The translations under genes and the position numbers were made by a program. The notes beneath the pieces were generated by a model that searched no databases, was not told the DNA's origin, and was given only the letters and a program-made list of their open reading frames with translations. Source: Rhodospirillum sp. (GTDB taxonomy: Bacteria > Pseudomonadota > Alphaproteobacteria > Rhodospirillales > Rhodospirillaceae). Taken from it: a DNA stretch of 34,637 nt. The stretch spans positions 1 to 34,637 of the forward strand of contig JAIOYK010000060.1 of NCBI GenBank assembly GCA_021741145.1, read 5' to 3'. This document shows positions 27,185-34,637 of this stretch, piece after piece (within the stretch, counting starts at the first letter, position 1; every line of letters begins with the position of its first letter).

Positions 27185-27284
27185 TCCCGCCCGGTCCGCC
27201 GGAGGCGGACATCATGCACACTCTGGGGCTCCCGCCCGGTCCGCCGGAGGCGGACATCATGCACACTCGGGGGCTCCCGCCCCC
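27185..27284 (+). repeat. 45-bp-period tandem repeat, two full and one partial copy
   Basis: A 39-base block is identical at 27185-27223 and 27230-27268, and a third partial copy (GGGCTCCCGCCC) follows. Each full copy contains a hairpin GTCCGCC-GGA-GGCGGAC. Immediately after lie a GC-rich run and a hairpin TTGGAGGC-GAT-GCCTCTAA near 27294-27313 followed by CCTCCGTTTTCCTT. The region is non-coding. Too few and too long copies, with no spacers, for CRISPR. Confidence 0.85.
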
Positions 27285-27450
27285 GAACCCCCGGTTGGAG
27301 GCGATGCCTCTAATCCTCCGTTTTCCTTATAAAACAAAACCTTGGGATCCGACATTTTGGCGGAAGCACCCGTAAATCCCCGCCTTCACTCCAAGGAATG
27401 CACAGATCGCCATCCCGTTAAAAAATGCAGTGAATATATTGCTTTTACTT

Positions 27451-27605
27451 CCTCATTTCCGCGTAAGCGGGAATCCAGGGTTAATTTCGGTGGCGTCGGT
27501 GAAAGGCGCGACCGTCGCGTCGACCGCTTCCGTCACCTGGTCCGACCCAGGGTCCCCGTTGTCACGCCTCCGGCGTACGGTCCGCCCACGGGGATGACGA
27601 AGGGA
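27451..27605. repeat. Dispersed-type extragenic palindromic element
   Basis: The left end holds a hairpin ATTTCCGC-GTAA-GCGGGAAT (27455-27474) followed by CCAGGG. The right end holds TCCCCGT (27553-27559) pairing with ACGGGGA (27588-27594) followed by TGACG. The left end matches the widespread proteobacterial intergenic repeat with CATTCCCGC-GCGGGAATCCAGG, whose spurious translation reads FPRKRESR, as seen here. It sits between the rbs operon and the DsbA-like gene. Copies elsewhere cannot be seen from this window. Confidence 0.65.
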
Positions 27606-27794
27606 GAGGGGACGCGGAAAGGACGAAGGACCCTGGTGGCCTGGGCATGGCAAGCGAGAAGAGTTCCCCCACGCACCACGCCACCTCCCGCTTTCCACAT
27701 CCCGGAAACACTCATTTTCCCAAGCGGCCCGGCTTTGGCTCTCCGCCCTCCCCATATGGACGGTCAGTCCCCCACCAATCCCAGGAGCCGCGCC

Positions 27795-28451
27795 ATGACC
27801 GCCTCGTCCGCCCCCGCCCCTATCCGCGTCGATATCGTTTCGGACGTTGTCTGTCCCTGGTGCGCCATCGGCTATCGTCAACTCGCCACGGCGGCGGAGG
27901 CGGAGGGGATCGCGTTGGACATCCATTGGCATCCCTTCGAACTCAACCCCACCATGCCGCCGGAGGGGGAGGGTCTGCGGGACCACCTGATGCGCAAATA
28001 CGGAATCTCCAAGGCCGAATCGGACAAGAACCGGGAGCGGATCACCGCCATCGGGGCCGAGCTGGGCTTTCCCTTCGTCTTTGCCGACGACATGCGCATG
28101 GGCAACACCTTCCTCGCCCATCAACTGATCGCATGGGCGGAACCGAAGGGACGGGCCCATGCGGCCAAACAGGCCCTGCTGACCGCCCATTTCACCGAGG
28201 GCAGAGACGTGTCCGACATCGCGGTTCTCGCCGAGGTGGCCGAGTCCATCGGGCTGGACGCCACGGAAGCGCGGGAGGTCTTGCTGTCGGGTGTGCTCGC
28301 CGATCGGGTGCGGGAGAAGGAACTGACTTGGACCAGCCAGGGCGTGAGCGGCGTGCCGACAATGGTCTTCGCGGAAAAATACATCGGCAACGGCGCCATG
28401 GGCGTGGAGACCTACAAGGAGGTCCTCCGCAAAGTCACCGAAGATGCCTAA
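27795..28451 (+). CDS. DsbA-family oxidoreductase, FrnE-like
   Basis: A 218-residue thioredoxin-fold protein with the active-site motif Cys20-Pro-Trp-Cys23 (SDVVCPWCAIGYRQL) and the DsbA helical insertion. No signal peptide is present, so it should be cytosolic, as for FrnE-like and 2-hydroxychromene isomerase-like relatives. GVPTMVFAEKYIGNGAMG supplies the cis-Pro loop. AGGAG lies eight bases before the ATG at 27795; the frame is open much further upstream but through repeat DNA. A redox or isomerase role is inferred; substrate unknown. It converges with ahpF. Confidence 0.9.
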   Translation: MTASSAPAPIRVDIVSDVVCPWCAIGYRQLATAAEAEGIALDIHWHPFELNPTMPPEGEGLRDHLMRKYGISKAESDKNRERITAIGAELGFPFVFADDMRMGNTFLAHQLIAWAEPKGRAHAAKQALLTAHFTEGRDVSDIAVLAEVAESIGLDATEAREVLLSGVLADRVREKELTWTSQGVSGVPTMVFAEKYIGNGAMGVETYKEVLRKVTEDA

Positions 28452-28456
28452 GGGCT

Positions 28457-28504
28457 GTGGGGAGGCTAGCCTCCCCACCGGGGGCCCGCGGGGGCTGGCC
28501 CCCG
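28457..28504. terminator. Twin GC hairpins between convergent genes
   Basis: A perfect 22-base palindrome (GTGGGGAGGCT and its complement, 28457-28478) is followed by CGGGGGC-TG-GCCCCCG (28489-28504). They fill the gap between the DsbA-like gene and ahpF and could act for both strands. No T-run follows, so intrinsic termination is not certain. Confidence 0.5.
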
Positions 28505-28523
28505 CCTCGCCGAAGGCGATCCC

Positions 28524-30107
28524 CTATTCCGCGGCGACCGCCGTTTCCGAGGGCACGGCGCGGATGAGGTGATCGAAGGCGGACAGGGCCGCCTTGGCAC
28601 CCTCGCCCATGGCGATGACGATCTGCTTATAGGGCACCGTGGTGCAGTCCCCCGCGGCGAAGACGCCGGGCACACTGGTCGCGCCCCTGTCATCGACGAT
28701 GATCTCGCCGCGCGGAGACAGGTCCACCACCCCCTTCAGCCACTCGGTGTTTGGCACCAGACCGATCTGGACGAAGATGCCGTCCAACGGGACCTCACGG
28801 ATCTCGCCGGTGGCGCGGTCCTTGTAGAACAGGCCGGTCACCTTGGCGCCGTCCCCCTTCACTTCCGTGGTCTGGGCGTTCACCAAGACCGTGACATTGG
28901 GCAGGCTCCGCAGCTTGCGTTGCAGGACCTCGTCGGCGCGCAGTTGGGTGTCGAACTCGATCAGGGTGACATGGGCGACGATGCCCGCCAAATCGATGGC
29001 CGCTTCCACGCCGGAGTTGCCGCCGCCAATCACCGCGGTCCGCTTGCCCTTGAACAAGGGGCCGTCGCAGTGGGGGCAGTAGGCCACGCCCTTGTTGCGG
29101 TATTCATCCTCGCCCGGAACGTTCATCTGGCGCCAGCGGGCGCCGGTGGAAAGGACCACCGTTTTGGCCTTCAAACTCGCGCCATTGACCAGATCCACCC
29201 CGACCAGACCGCCGGGGGCGGAGGCGGGAACCAGCTTTTCGGCCTTTTGCAGGTTCATGATGTCCACGTCGTAGTCCTGGACGTGGCTTTCCAGGGCGGC
29301 GGCGAGCTTGGGGCCTTCCGTATGGGAGACGGAGATGAAGTTCTCGATCCCCATGGTGTCGAGGACCTGACCGCCGAAACGCTCCGCCGCGACACCGGTC
29401 CGGATGCCCTTGCGGCCCGCGTAGATGGCGGCCGCCGCACCGGCGGGACCGCCGCCGATCACCAGGACGTCGAAGGCTTCCTTGCCCTTGATCTCCTCGG
29501 CGGCGCGGGCTTCGGCGCCCGTGTCGACCTTGGCGAGGATTTGCTCCAGACTCATGCGGCCCTGGCCGAAGGGTTCGCCGTTCAGGTAGACGCTGGGCAC
29601 GGCCATGATCTGGCGGCGCTCGACCTCGTCCTGAAACAGGGCGCCATCAATGGCGGTGTGCTTCACCTTGGGGTTCAGGGCCGCCATCAGGTTCAGCGCC
29701 TGCACCACGTCCGGGCAGTTCTGGCAGGACTGGGAGAAATAGGTCTCGAAGACGAAGTCTCCGCTCAGGCCCTTGATCTGCTCCAGCACCTCCGGCGCGG
29801 CCTTGGAGGGATGGCCCCCGACCTGCAGAAGGGCGAGCACAAGGGAGTTGAATTCGTGGCCCATGGGCAGACCGGCGAATGTCACGCCCACATCGGATCC
29901 GACGCGCTTGATGGCGAAGGAGGGCGTGCGACCCTCCGTGCCGTCCTCGCGCAGGGTGATCTTATCCGACAACGTAGCGATATCGTTCAGCAGGGACCGC
30001 ATCTCGCCGGATTTCTCGCCGCCGTCGATGGAGGCGACCAGTTCAATCGGTTGGGTGACATTGTCGAGGTAGGACTTCAATTGGGTCTTCAGGGCGGCAT
30101 CCAGCAT
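28524..30107 (-). CDS. ahpF: Alkyl hydroperoxide reductase subunit F
   Basis: A 527-residue flavoprotein of normal AhpF length. The N-terminal double thioredoxin-fold domain (~1-200) has redox pair Cys128/Cys131 in [10 protein letters not shown]. The C-terminal thioredoxin-reductase-like part (~210-520) has the FAD site [20 protein letters not shown] site [17 protein letters not shown], active disulfide YCPHCDGPL and [15 protein letters not shown]. It passes electrons from NADH to AhpC. GGAGA lies upstream of the ATG. It follows ahpC by about 210 bases containing a long hairpin and repeats, so transcription from the ahpC promoter is likely but may be attenuated. Confidence 0.96.
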   Translation of the reverse strand: MLDAALKTQLKSYLDNVTQPIELVASIDGGEKSGEMRSLLNDIATLSDKITLREDGTEGRTPSFAIKRVGSDVGVTFAGLPMGHEFNSLVLALLQVGGHPSKAAPEVLEQIKGLSGDFVFETYFSQSCQNCPDVVQALNLMAALNPKVKHTAIDGALFQDEVERRQIMAVPSVYLNGEPFGQGRMSLEQILAKVDTGAEARAAEEIKGKEAFDVLVIGGGPAGAAAAIYAGRKGIRTGVAAERFGGQVLDTMGIENFISVSHTEGPKLAAALESHVQDYDVDIMNLQKAEKLVPASAPGGLVGVDLVNGASLKAKTVVLSTGARWRQMNVPGEDEYRNKGVAYCPHCDGPLFKGKRTAVIGGGNSGVEAAIDLAGIVAHVTLIEFDTQLRADEVLQRKLRSLPNVTVLVNAQTTEVKGDGAKVTGLFYKDRATGEIREVPLDGIFVQIGLVPNTEWLKGVVDLSPRGEIIVDDRGATSVPGVFAAGDCTTVPYKQIVIAMGEGAKAALSAFDHLIRAVPSETAVAAE

Positions 30108-30193
30108 GGTTGCGGTCTCCAGGGATCACGTCAATGAATGGGGGTGGTTCGGGTTGAAGGGTTCCCGTGGGACATCGCGGGGGGACAATGCAT

Positions 30194-30238
30194 GAGTGGC
30201 CCGGACCCGAGGAAGGGGGGAAGGGATCCGGGCCACTC
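30194..30238 (-). other. 12-bp-stem hairpin in the ahpC-ahpF gap
   Basis: Perfect arms GAGTGGCCCGGA (30194-30205) and TCCGGGCCACTC (30227-30238) enclose a 21-base purine-rich loop (plus-strand view). It lies between ahpC and ahpF without a T-run, so an RNA-processing or stability element, or a leaky terminator adjusting the AhpC:AhpF ratio, is more likely than a full terminator. Confidence 0.6.
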
Positions 30239-30265
30239 GGCTTCGGTAAGATCCAAGGCTTTGCC

Positions 30266-30349
30266 TAGATCTTGCCGACAAGCACAAGAGCTTTAGATCT
30301 TGCCAACAAGAGCGGCGACTTTAGATCTTGCCAACAAGATCAAGGGAGG
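30266..30349 (-). repeat. 28-bp tandem repeat, three copies, at the ahpC 3' end
   Basis: Units begin at 30266, 30294 and 30322 with the core TAGATCTTGCCAACAAG (one mismatch in the first). The 30322 copy is the real end of ahpC, coding LVGKI and most of the stop; the other two are downstream copies of the gene's tail, each again containing a stop. Confidence 0.9.
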
Positions 30350-30884
30350 GCGCCAGGGTGGCTTCGCCTTCCTTCCACTTCGCCGGGCAGACCTCGCCGG
30401 GGTGGGCGGCCACATACTGGGCGGCCTTGACCTTACGCATCAGGTCATCGGCGTTGCGGCCGATGCCTTCGGCGGTGATTTCCAGGGCCTGGATCACACC
30501 GTCCGGATCGATCACGAAGGTGCCACGGTTGGCCAGACCGGCCTCCTCGATCATCACATCGAAGTTGCGGCTGATGACGCCGGTCGGGTCGCCGATCATC
30601 ACGTATTCGATCTTGCCGATCGCCGGGGAAGTGTCGTGCCAAGCCTTGTGCGAAAAATGGGTGTCGGTGGAGACGGAATAGACTTCCACGCCCATCTTCC
30701 GGAGCTCGGCGTAGTTGTTGGCCAGATCTTCCAGCTCGGTCGGGCAGACGAAGGTGAAGTCGGCCGGGTAGAAGAACACGACGGACCACTTGCCCTTCAA
30801 ATCCGCGTCGGTGACGTCGATGAACGCACCCTTCTGGAAAGCCTTGGCGGAGAACGGCTTGACCTCGGTTCCGATAAGCGACAT
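30321..30884 (-). CDS. ahpC: Alkyl hydroperoxide reductase subunit C (2-Cys peroxiredoxin)
   Basis: A 187-residue typical 2-Cys peroxiredoxin. The peroxidatic cysteine is Cys47 in FTFVCPTE and the resolving cysteine Cys166 in GEVCPAKW, close to the E. coli positions. [23 protein letters not shown] and [11 protein letters not shown] are diagnostic. It reduces H2O2 and organic peroxides and is recycled by AhpF encoded downstream. The ATG at 30884 has AAGGAG nine bases upstream; an in-frame extension to 30998 is not family-like. A possible OxyR-type dyad lies about 120 bases before the start. The C-terminal codons are triplicated as DNA repeats. Confidence 0.97.
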   Translation of the reverse strand: MSLIGTEVKPFSAKAFQKGAFIDVTDADLKGKWSVVFFYPADFTFVCPTELEDLANNYAELRKMGVEVYSVSTDTHFSHKAWHDTSPAIGKIEYVMIGDPTGVISRNFDVMIEEAGLANRGTFVIDPDGVIQALEITAEGIGRNADDLMRKVKAAQYVAAHPGEVCPAKWKEGEATLAPSLDLVGKI

Positions 30885-31005
30885 GGGGAAAAACTCCTTG
30901 TTGGGTTGCCTGGTATTGGCTTGAGGGGCCGACCGGGACCTGGTCCCGGCGCGGCGGGTTGAATTCCTTAACGCCTCAACAAGGTACCCAGTGCTCAAAA
31001 AGAAA

Positions 31006-31021
31006 GATAATTGATATTATC
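31006..31021 (-). promoter_or_regulatory. Inverted repeat GATAAT-TGAT-ATTATC upstream of ahpC, possible OxyR-type site
   Basis: Perfect 6-base arms (31006-31011, 31016-31021) in an AT-rich stretch about 120 bases before ahpC. The GATA-N8-TATC spacing resembles OxyR half-sites, which suits a peroxide gene, but only one dyad is seen and no oxyR gene is present. An iron regulator is another possibility. Confidence 0.35.
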
Positions 31022-31057
31022 TTCATATTCGTTCGATTTTCTCGATTTAAAATACCC

Positions 31058-31101
31058 CACGCATGGGACTGGGGGAGATCTCTTCCCCAGTCCCATGCGT
31101 G
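31058..31101. terminator. Long perfect palindrome, probable hairpin terminator or cruciform
   Basis: Arms of 17 bases (31058-31074 starting CACGCATGGGACT; 31085-31101) pair perfectly. The 10-base centre GAGATCTCTT continues the pairing with one G-T wobble, leaving a two-base tip. Flanks are AT-rich on both sides (ATTTTAAATC in the minus direction, TTATAAAAAAATA in the plus). It lies between the response-regulator remnant and ahpC and could end transcription from the former. Confidence 0.6.
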
Positions 31102-31169
31102 ATTCTCTTATAAAAAAATAGGCGTGGGGTCCCCGTTCTGGTCGGGTCGGAACCGCGCGGCCCCCCCTC

Positions 31170-31408
31170 CCCGCGGGCGGCGTCCGGGACTTTCAGCAGG
31201 TCCGCCTTGTCAAAGGGCTTGGGCAGGGTGGCCACGGCGCCGTAGTCCATGGCGTCATTCAGGAAACCCAGGTTCCGGTTCCGGCCTCGAGCCGCGCCAG
31301 TCCTTCCCGCCCGTCGCGGGACTCGAAAACCACGGGCCCCAGGGAGATAAGCATCTCGCGCAGGGTGAACCGGGGCGGATCCTCGTCATCGATCACCAGG
31401 ATCCGCAT
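31170..31408 (-). pseudogene. Decayed response-regulator receiver domain
   Basis: From the ATG at 31408 the minus strand reads MRILVIDDEDPPRFTLREML and continues through GREGLARLEAG, the first third of a CheY-like receiver domain, then stops at 31256. In another frame from about 31280 it reads NLGFLNDAMDYGA and VATLPKPFDKADLLKV, the last third including the conserved Lys of PKPF. The middle, some 40 codons with the phospho-acceptor aspartate, is missing and the frames no longer agree. The simplest reading is an internal deletion in a stand-alone response regulator. The tail beyond LLKV is not recognisable and the gene is surely inactive as a phospho-receiver. Confidence 0.8.
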
Positions 31409-31462
31409 GAATCGTCTTCCTTATCGGATGCTCCATTGCCGGAACCAGCTTGACACGCCCCC

Positions 31463-31810
31463 TCAGGCGAGGGGCGATTTTGAAGGGTTGGCCGCCATGG
31501 CCCGACAGGCCCAGTCTACTAGGAGATCATCCTCATCCAAACAGGCGTCGGGAGCGGACAGGAATTTTCCTACGGTGATGACTTTTCCCGCTTTTTCATA
31601 GGTAAACGGAAAGGAGCCCTCCGCCTCCAGGGCGGCGCGGAGGGCGTCATCGACCCGGAAATAGAGTTGGTCGGCCAGGACCATGGCGAACATCTCGCCC
31701 CCATGGGTGTAGGCCCACCCCCCGAACAGCCGTTTGACCTCCACCGGGCCAACACGGTCGAGAACATCCAGGATCCCAAGGACGAAAGCGGGGGGGCGGG
31801 TCTTCGCCAT
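31463..31810 (-). CDS. TfoX N-terminal domain protein
   Basis: A 115-residue protein covering only the TfoX/Sxy N-terminal domain: VEVKRLFGGWAYTHGGEMFAM, LYFRVDDALRAALEAEGSFPF and YEKAGKVITVGKF. AAAGGAG lies eight bases before the ATG. In Haemophilus TfoX activates competence genes, but short alphaproteobacterial members with only this domain have no established role. It appears to stand alone after the chemoreceptor gene, separated from it by a terminator. Confidence 0.88.
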   Translation of the reverse strand: MAKTRPPAFVLGILDVLDRVGPVEVKRLFGGWAYTHGGEMFAMVLADQLYFRVDDALRAALEAEGSFPFTYEKAGKVITVGKFLSAPDACLDEDDLLVDWACRAMAANPSKSPLA

Positions 31811-31964
31811 GGGAGCTCCTTTCCAATCCAGTCATAATTCTCTTTCGCCCCATCTTTACACCGATGGCGACGAAACCGAGAACGCATGGGATATCCCCCC
31901 GGTGTGACCTCTGAAGGCTCCGTGGTTTGGGCCCGCGGAGACCCGGGGACGGAATCCGTAACGA

Positions 31965-31996
31965 AAACGGGGGCGCGTTGGAGAACGCCCCCGTTT
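31965..31996 (-). terminator. Rho-independent terminator of the chemoreceptor gene
   Basis: Arms AAACGGGGGCG (31965-31975) and CGCCCCCGTTT (31986-31996), 11 perfect pairs with a 10-base loop, lie 24 bases after the chemoreceptor stop. In the minus direction the stem ends in four T. Confidence 0.85.
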
Positions 31997-32019
31997 CCGC
32001 ATTGCGACACAAGCCACTC

Positions 32020-34092
32020 TCAGGCCGCCCGCACATCCCCGAGGAAACCGTCGATGGCATGGCGCAGAGCCTGGGACCGTTCCGTGAGGGTGCCGACGGC
32101 TTCCACCACACCTTTGGCCCGCCCTCGGGCGTTTTCGGCGGTGGCGCGCACGGTTGTGGCGCCGCTGGCCGCGGTCCTGGCCCCCTCGGCAACGGTCTGG
32201 ATGTTGCGGGCGATCTCGTGGGTCGCGGCCCCCTGCTCCTCCACCGCGGCCGCGATGGCCGTGGCCGTGTTCATCACTTCGCCGATGGATTCGACAATCT
32301 TCCGAATGACTTCGACGGTTTCCTTGGTCTTCTCTTGGACCGCGTTGACTCTCAGGTCGATTTCCTCGGTGGCCCGGGCGGTCTGGTTGGCCAGACTCTT
32401 AACTTCGTTCGCCACCACGGCGAAGCCCTTGCCCGCATCGCCCGCCCGGGCCGCCTCGATGGTGGCGTTCAGGGCAAGAAGGTTTGTCTGGGCGGCGATG
32501 GCGGTGATCAAATCCACCACTTCGCCAATCCGCACCGCATCGGAGGATAGGCCGCCAACCACGCCGACGGCGCCACTGGCCAAAGAGGCCGCGGCATTGG
32601 ACACGCTGGAGGAATGCTGGACCTGACGGCTGATTTCCTGGATGGAGGCCGACAACTCTTCGGCCGCGGCGGCCGCGGAATCCGTATCACCACTGGCCTG
32701 GGTGGCGGCCTCGGCGGCGGCACATGCGCCCGCGTCGGTATCCTGGGACAGCTTGTCCATGTCGCTGGCCATGGATCGCAGGCGTTCCACTTCCCGGGCG
32801 GTATCGCCCAGCAGGGTGCGGCTGGCCTCCTCGAAGGCGGTGTTGAGTTGGGTGAGCAGAACCGTCCGTTCCTCTCGACGACGGTTCAACTCCTCCTTCT
32901 CCCGTTCCAAGACCTGCGCCTCGCGCATGCCGCCTCGGAAGCTTTCCAGGGCGCGGGCCAAGTGGCCCACCTCGTCGGCGCGATGGGAGTCGGAAATGGC
33001 CACGTCGATATCCTTGCGCTCCAATCGTTCGACGGCCCGAATCAAACGACCAATCGGACGGCTGATGGAGCGGCCTAAAACCAAGCTGAGGGTGATAGCG
33101 AATAGAATTACACCCGCGGCGACTCCCGCGGACAGGATGGCATTCCGTTCCAGCCCCGCGTCGATGGTCTCGCCCATGGCCGCCCTTACCTTGTCCGTGG
33201 CCCTCTGCACCTTACGCATACCCTGGATTACCTTGCGTTGTTCCGGGATCAGATCGTCCTGGATAAGGGTCACGCGGGCAACCACGGTTTCCCGCGCCGC
33301 GTTCAGGCTCGCACCGTAGGTCGCCAAGTCCTCGGCGAGGGAAACGGCCAAGGCTCCAGCCGGCTTTCCATCCTGGCTCCGCACCAGGCTTTTAACGATA
33401 TCCTGGGCCTCCGACAGGGACTCGGTAACAGGTTCAAAGGGCACCACGCTAGGGCGGATGAAATAGGCATCCGCGCCCATGCGGGTCTTGGCCAGGGCCA
33501 GTCGCACCTCGCCCGTTTTAAAAATGTCCCGCATGGATCCAGAGGAGAACGTCAGAGTCGCCAGATTGGTCACGACCTTCTCCAATTCCAACCCCGTGGT
33601 GTTTACCGCGATGAAGGCCACTTCCGCGGCGTTCTGGGCATCAATAACCTGTTCGATCAGTTTGCTCAGGTGTTCGATGCGGGTCAGAACCTCGGACAGC
33701 GACTCCCTTTGGTCCTCGGGCGCGGTCTCCAGTGCCTTGGCCAATGCCGCCTGGGCCCCCCCCAGGCTCCCCAGGGCCGTATCCCCGGCACTGGCCTCGT
33801 TGGTAAGAAGGAACTCGTCCAGGCTGCCTTCAACTTTCAGCAGGGTGGTATAGGCGTCGGACAATTCCGCGGTCGCGGCGTTCATTGCCCGCACTTCGCC
33901 AACCTTGTCTTTTGCATCGAACAGTCCCAAGGCTCCTCCCGCCCCCAAGGCAACGAGCAGTGCCACGATGACTCCGAACCCTAGTCCAATCTTAATACCA
34001 ATCGGCAGGTCACGAAAAAAGGCTCCAAGACGCGGCAGCGGGCCGGTACGGAACGGTTTGGCAAGGGCTTCAAAAGCGGTGAAAGGCGTCAT
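32020..34092 (-). CDS. Methyl-accepting chemotaxis protein
   Basis: About 690 residues: cytoplasmic N-tail, TM1 (~32-56; [21 protein letters not shown]), a ~260-residue all-helical periplasmic sensor, TM2 (~320-342), HAMP (~343-395; [13 protein letters not shown]) and a signalling domain (~440-685). The hairpin tip [20 protein letters not shown] and [20 protein letters not shown] is intact for CheA/CheW contact. The sensor length suits a helical bimodular-type domain; ligand unknown. No C-terminal pentapeptide for CheR docking. Start choice: ATG at 34092 has GGGGA five bases upstream; ATG at 34104 and TTG at 34107 lack a ribosome site. Monocistronic, with its own terminator. Confidence 0.95.
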   Translation of the reverse strand: MTPFTAFEALAKPFRTGPLPRLGAFFRDLPIGIKIGLGFGVIVALLVALGAGGALGLFDAKDKVGEVRAMNAATAELSDAYTTLLKVEGSLDEFLLTNEASAGDTALGSLGGAQAALAKALETAPEDQRESLSEVLTRIEHLSKLIEQVIDAQNAAEVAFIAVNTTGLELEKVVTNLATLTFSSGSMRDIFKTGEVRLALAKTRMGADAYFIRPSVVPFEPVTESLSEAQDIVKSLVRSQDGKPAGALAVSLAEDLATYGASLNAARETVVARVTLIQDDLIPEQRKVIQGMRKVQRATDKVRAAMGETIDAGLERNAILSAGVAAGVILFAITLSLVLGRSISRPIGRLIRAVERLERKDIDVAISDSHRADEVGHLARALESFRGGMREAQVLEREKEELNRRREERTVLLTQLNTAFEEASRTLLGDTAREVERLRSMASDMDKLSQDTDAGACAAAEAATQASGDTDSAAAAAEELSASIQEISRQVQHSSSVSNAAASLASGAVGVVGGLSSDAVRIGEVVDLITAIAAQTNLLALNATIEAARAGDAGKGFAVVANEVKSLANQTARATEEIDLRVNAVQEKTKETVEVIRKIVESIGEVMNTATAIAAAVEEQGAATHEIARNIQTVAEGARTAASGATTVRATAENARGRAKGVVEAVGTLTERSQALRHAIDGFLGDVRAA

Positions 34093-34499
34093 CGTTTTCC
34101 CCATCAAAAGAAGCGGGATCGTGGATATGCCCTTCTGTCTTGCTTGGCATAACCTATCGTCGAGGTGCCAGATCGCGATCGCCCAGCTTCCTCCTTTTTG
34201 GATCCCATATTCCAGCTAACCTACCCCTCACGGGGGATGGAACCACAATTTTCAAATGGAAGGATTCTTGCGCCAGACCATATTGGTCAAGTAATTTCCA
34301 CAATCGATCCCCCGATGAAACCTTGAGCAAAATTTTCTTATTTCGGGTCCGTTAGAAGTTTCAACCAAAGTCACCGCGGTCGAGTCGTGAAGGCTCCTCC
34401 CTTGACTAATATTATCAAGACACCGTGTCACGCCAACGGCACTACTCTCTTACCTTCACGCCACTGTATTCCTGACTTCCATCTGAATGTTTCAAATAA
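34093..34499. other. Intergenic region between the chemoreceptor and the right IS copy
   Basis: About 400 rather AT-rich bases with no supported gene. It should hold the chemoreceptor promoter, but no sigma-28 consensus was recognised. A dyad CTTGA-N9-TCAAG lies at 34401-34419. Any gene that once continued to the right is cut off by the IS. Confidence 0.4.
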
Positions 34500-34635
34500 A
34501 AGGCTCTATTCATAAATCGCATTGATGCGGACGATCATGCCCCCATCGCGGCGCGCAGGCAGTAGCGGGGGGTTGGATTGGAGTGCAGGGCGATGAGATG
34601 GAACCACTTGAGATACGATCCCAGATAGCGGGTAG
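34500..34635 (-). mobile_element. Insertion sequence, 3' end (right copy, body outside window)
   Basis: Exact inverted copy of bases 1-136. The element end is at about 34500-34502 and its body continues to the right. The two copies face each other with their transposase 3' ends pointing inward. Two further bases (34636-34637) continue the transposase frame and add an Ala before TRYLGS. Confidence 0.85.
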
Positions 34636-34636
34636 C
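34535..34636 (-). CDS. Transposase C-terminal fragment (partial at window edge)
   Basis: Minus-strand frame reading ATRYLGSYLKWFHLIALHS and ending AAMGA, identical to the left-edge fragment. The stop TGA is at 34537-34535. The remainder lies outside the window. Confidence 0.7.
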   Translation of the reverse strand, partial: ATRYLGSYLKWFHLIALHSNPTPRYCLRAAMGA

Positions 34637-34637
34637 G

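Noticed and set aside
27185-27284. CRISPR-like array
   Set aside because: Only two full copies in direct tandem, no unique spacers and no cas genes.
27342-27794. N-terminal extension of the DsbA-like protein
   Set aside because: The frame is open but runs through an extragenic palindromic element, and AGGAG before 27795 defines the start.
28569-30137. Long plus-strand open frame across ahpF
   Set aside because: Antisense shadow of a full-length AhpF with all redox motifs.
30885-30998. Longer AhpC start at 30998
   Set aside because: The extension is not family-like, and AAGGAG sits nine bases before the ATG at 30884.
1-34635. Identical inverted ends as termini of a linear plasmid or phage
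   Set aside because: The ends encode the tail of a transposase and stop at an IS-like tip; the interior is chromosomal housekeeping DNA with no replication or phage genes.
1-34635. A 34-kb composite transposon
   Set aside because: The interior includes dapA, smpB, pgpA and ahpCF with uniform style and no accessory or resistance cargo; contig breakage at a repeat is simpler.

Overview
This is a GC-rich stretch of an alphaproteobacterial chromosome, most likely from a Rhodospirillales-type spirillum. The evidence is the protein style, a dapA-smpB pair, an M23 peptidase-bactofilin pair, a PomAB-like flagellar stator and abundant second-messenger and chemotaxis genes. It carries ordinary housekeeping and accessory genes. 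I found no rRNA, tRNA, CRISPR array, prophage or complete mobile element. Taxonomy is inferred from gene style only.

Both edges are the same 136-bp sequence in inverted orientation (1-136 and 34500-34635). Each encodes the last residues of one transposase, reading outside-in, followed by the element's end. The window is therefore bounded by two copies of one insertion sequence whose bodies lie outside.

Layout. 0.4-3.1 kb: an acyl-CoA-synthetase/GNAT protein acetyltransferase of the Pat type. 3.2-4.2 kb: an unrecognised Ala-rich helical protein. 4.3-9.8 kb (minus): a PAS/GAF/GGDEF/EAL c-di-GMP protein and a CHASE2 adenylate cyclase. 10.0-11.5 kb (plus): a two-gene stator operon, then a 2-oxoglutarate/Fe(II) oxygenase. 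12.4-14.4 kb (minus): dapA, smpB and a periplasmic glutathione peroxidase. 14.6-17.3 kb (plus): a soluble lytic transglycosylase and a 2-haloacid dehalogenase. 17.7-19.6 kb (minus): an M23 peptidase overlapping a bactofilin. 19.9-21.0 kb (plus): pgpA and a stand-alone CinA C-terminal amidase. 21.0-27.0 kb (minus): a complete ribose operon in the order rbsD-A-C-B-R-K behind a LacI-type double operator. 27.8-28.5 kb (plus): a DsbA/FrnE-like protein. 28.5-30.9 kb (minus): ahpC-ahpF. 31.2-31.4 kb: remains of a response regulator. 31.5-34.1 kb (minus): a TfoX-N protein and a chemoreceptor.

Working together: RbsD, RbsABC and RbsK import and phosphorylate ribose under RbsR, encoded in the same operon. 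AhpC and AhpF with the glutathione peroxidase form a peroxide defence. Slt, the M23 peptidase and bactofilin are wall-shaping functions. The chemoreceptor, stator, c-di-GMP protein and cyclase belong to motility and second-messenger control.

The most unusual non-coding signal is repetition. Several genes carry short tandem duplications across or beside their stop codons (glutathione peroxidase 2 x 13 bp, haloacid dehalogenase 2 x 15 bp, ahpC 3 x 28 bp, the Ala-rich gene 3 x 12 bp). There are also 27-bp and 45-bp tandem repeats around the rbs operon, a dispersed-type extragenic palindromic element near 27.5 kb, and several long perfect hairpins. I see no clear undescribed multi-gene system; the best leads are the repeat pattern, the decayed response regulator and the unknown Ala-rich protein.
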